Source: an uncultured Ruminococcus sp.
GTDB lineage: Bacteria > Bacillota > Clostridia > Oscillospirales > Ruminococcaceae
Assembly (NCBI GenBank): GCA_934474025.1
Contig: CAKSMF010000001.1
Coordinates: 124,001 to 188,000, forward strand
Direction: 5' to 3'
Length of the DNA: 64,000 bases
A program made the position numbers and the translations under genes. The notes beneath the pieces were generated by a model, which made no database searches, was not told the DNA's origin, and was given only the letters and a program-made list of their open reading frames with translations. Of this stretch, positions 62,284 through 64,000 are shown piece by piece (the first letter of the stretch is position 1; every line of letters begins with the position of its first letter).

Positions 62284-63447
62284 ATGGGTATTGACCTCTC
62301 AAGAGCAAAACCTCAAACAAATGAAACTACTATTACAACACAGCCGGAGGTTGTTCAGCAACCGGAAGTTGATGTAGTACAGCAGTATGATATTGTAGCT
62401 GACAGACAAGAAATGAATAATACTCTTGTTGGTTCTGAAGAAGTTGACCAGCTTGTAAGCCAGATTGTTATTGACGATTTAACAACTATTGTTTCATTTG
62501 GTGCAGACGCTGCTGACGAAATTTCAAAAGCTTCTGATGTTGTACTCAATAGCATGAGTATGAGTCAGATTGATGATTCCGGACAGATGCTTACTGCTCT
62601 CGGAAAAATTATGGAGCAGTTTGATATCGAAGAAATTAAGGAAAATCCGGGCTTATTTAAAAAGATATTCGGAAATGCAAAAAAACAACTCGAAAAAATT
62701 CTTGCAAAATATCATACTATGGGAGATGAAGTAGATAAAATTTATGTTCAGCTCCGCAAATATGAGGAAGAAATCAAGCAGGCTAACAAAAAGCTTGACC
62801 AGATGTTTAACGCAAACGTTGAGTATTATCATAAGCTTGTAAAATATATTCTTGCAGGTGAACAGGGTTGCAAAGAAATCGAAACTTATCTTGAACAGCG
62901 TAGACAGGATATGGCAACTACCGGAGATACTTCTATACAGTTTGAAATTCAGAATCTTGAACAGGCTCTCATGATGCTTGAACAGAGAACTCAGGATTTA
63001 AGAACTGCTGAAAGCATTGCTATGCAGTCAGTTCCAATGATAAAAATGATGGCTTTCAGCAATATGAACCTTGTCAGAAAAATTAACTCTGCATTTATAG
63101 TAACACTTCCTGTATTCAAGCAGGCTCTTGCACAGGCTATGATGCTTAAACGTCAGAAAATTCAGGCAGAAGCTATGTCCGCTCTTGACCAGAAAACAAA
63201 TGAAATGCTTGTTAAAAACGCACAGAATACTGTTGAACAGTCCAAGATGATTGCAAGAATGGCTTCCGGAAGTTCAATAAAGATTGAAACTCTTGAAAAA
63301 TCATGGCAGACTATTATGAATGGTATCGACGAAACAAGACAGATTCAGGAAGACGCTCGCAAACAACGCAAGGAAGACCAAGCTAAATTGCAGGTTATTA
63401 AAAATGATTTCAATAAAAGGTACAGTATGCCTAAATCAAATAACTAA
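62284..63447 (+). CDS. telA: TelA-like toxic-anion resistance protein
   Basis: 387 residues from the ATG at 62284, preceded by GGTGA; the frame extends 33 codons upstream without a ribosome-binding site. A short disordered N-terminus leads to the TelA helical domain (about 60-370): FGNAKKQLEKILAKYHTMGDEVDKIYVQLRKYEEEI, MFNANVEYYHKLVKYILAGEQGCKEIETYLEQRRQ and ANKKLDQM are typical. TelA proteins accompany TerD proteins and are tied to tellurite and stress tolerance, probably at the membrane. It lies between the YceG-like and TerD-like genes. Confidence 0.88.
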   Translation: MGIDLSRAKPQTNETTITTQPEVVQQPEVDVVQQYDIVADRQEMNNTLVGSEEVDQLVSQIVIDDLTTIVSFGADAADEISKASDVVLNSMSMSQIDDSGQMLTALGKIMEQFDIEEIKENPGLFKKIFGNAKKQLEKILAKYHTMGDEVDKIYVQLRKYEEEIKQANKKLDQMFNANVEYYHKLVKYILAGEQGCKEIETYLEQRRQDMATTGDTSIQFEIQNLEQALMMLEQRTQDLRTAESIAMQSVPMIKMMAFSNMNLVRKINSAFIVTLPVFKQALAQAMMLKRQKIQAEAMSALDQKTNEMLVKNAQNTVEQSKMIARMASGSSIKIETLEKSWQTIMNGIDETRQIQEDARKQRKEDQAKLQVIKNDFNKRYSMPKSNN

Positions 63448-63462
63448 AAGGAGGAACTTATT

Positions 63463-64000
63463 ATGCCTATAAACCTTTCAAAAGGTCAGAAAATTGACCT
63501 CACAAAAACTAATCCCGGTCTTAAAAATATAATGGTCGGTCTTGGCTGGGACGTTAATGTTTTTGACTCCGGAGTAGCTTTTGACCTTGATGCTTCTGCT
63601 TTTCTTGCAGAAAGTAACGGAAAATGCAATAGTGACAAGGATTTCGTTTTTTACGGAAATCTCAAACACCCTTCCGGAGCTGTTGAACACATGGGCGACA
63701 ATCTCACAGGAGAAGGTGAAGGCGATGACGAACAGATTAAAATTGACCTTTCAAAAATTCCTGCTAACATCGAAAAAATTGCTTTTACAGTAACTATCTA
63801 TGATGCAGAAAACAGAAGACAGAATTTCGGTCAGGTATCAAATGCTTTTATCCGTATTGTTAACATAGATACCAATGAGGAACTTATTCATTATGATTTG
63901 GGAGAGGATTTCTCAATTGAAACCGCTGTCGTTGTCGGTGAACTCTACAAACATAACGGTGAATGGAAATTCAATGCTATAGGTAGCGGTTTCCAAGGTG
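63463..64000 (+). CDS. terD: TerD-family stress protein (3' end outside window)
   Basis: 179 codons before the window end; full TerD proteins are about 190-200 residues, so only the last part is missing. Starts MPINLSKGQKIDLTKTNPGLKNIMVGLGWDVN, with DSGVAFDLDASAFLA, the calcium-binding GEGEGDDEQIKIDLSKIP block and FTVTIYDAENRRQNFGQVSNAFIRIVN, the TerD consensus. TerD proteins bind calcium and act in tellurite, phage and envelope stress responses. AAGGAGGAA precedes the ATG, 15 bp after telA, so it is co-transcribed. Confidence 0.95.
   Translation, partial: MPINLSKGQKIDLTKTNPGLKNIMVGLGWDVNVFDSGVAFDLDASAFLAESNGKCNSDKDFVFYGNLKHPSGAVEHMGDNLTGEGEGDDEQIKIDLSKIPANIEKIAFTVTIYDAENRRQNFGQVSNAFIRIVNIDTNEELIHYDLGEDFSIETAVVVGELYKHNGEWKFNAIGSGFQG

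Overview
The window looks like the chromosome of a low-GC, Gram-positive, fibre-degrading gut anaerobe of the Ruminococcus type (Oscillospirales). The pointers are a family 48 cellulase and a family 8 glycosidase, each ending in a Ruminococcus-style type I dockerin, sortase-anchored surface proteins, a tyrosine T-box, and a housekeeping gene order close to the Bacillus subtilis yloC-spoVM block. Several promoters match TTGACA-17-TATAAT exactly. The species cannot be fixed from the sequence alone.

Layout. 1-6261 (minus strand): the 5' part of tex, then a four-gene Gld-type ABC transporter operon (ATPase, permease, auxiliary protein, DUF4340 protein). 6833-9352: the dockerin-bearing GH48 cellulase behind a consensus promoter. 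9470-22307: one long housekeeping run, yicC-remA-gmk-rpoZ-priA-def-fmt-rsmB-rlmN-stp-prkC-rsgA-thiN, closed by a 27-codon spoVM. 22347-24756 (minus): a Tyr T-box leader driving a sugar-nucleotide epimerase-like gene and then tyrS. 24839-29028: tRNA-Thr, a Fur-family regulator, a membrane protein with a zinc ribbon, a cation/proton antiporter, a zinc-ribbon lipoprotein-like protein and a small C39-like peptidase.

29051-36248: a compact integrated element of about 7.1 kb in the 3' half of tRNA-Ala(GGC), bounded by a perfect 49-bp direct repeat. It carries a Mu gp27-like putative small terminase, a lambda-like divergent repressor switch, small early genes, a DUF3987 primase/helicase-like protein and a tyrosine integrase. 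It has no capsid, tail or large terminase genes. This is the profile of a phage satellite. About 1.1 kb of it is non-coding and contains five consecutive hairpins.

36540-51125: a dockerin-bearing GH8 enzyme, then a sortase-pilus operon (anchored minor pilin, small coiled-coil protein, signal peptidase I, a 2632-residue LPSTGG-anchored protein, major pilin, class C sortase). The giant protein carries a complete-looking GH9 cellulase domain plus carbohydrate-binding-like and Ig-like domains, inserted inside a Cna_B pilin fold. This suggests a cellulase displayed on a pilus, a second way to place glycosidases at the surface beside the dockerin/cellulosome route.

51169-53806: ispF and ispD (minus), then an HtrA-type protease with an operator-like inverted repeat upstream. 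54013-64000: a probable stress or defence locus made of a coiled-coil McrB-like AAA+ ATPase, a DUF2357/PD-(D/E)xK nuclease, a rhomboid protease, YceG-like, TelA-like and TerD-like proteins. The last is cut by the window end. The combination recalls McrBC/CoCoNuT-type systems linked to Ter genes.

The two candidates for an undescribed system are the pilus-borne GH9 cellulase and the McrBC-like/rhomboid/Ter cluster. All family calls come from reading motifs; no database search was run.
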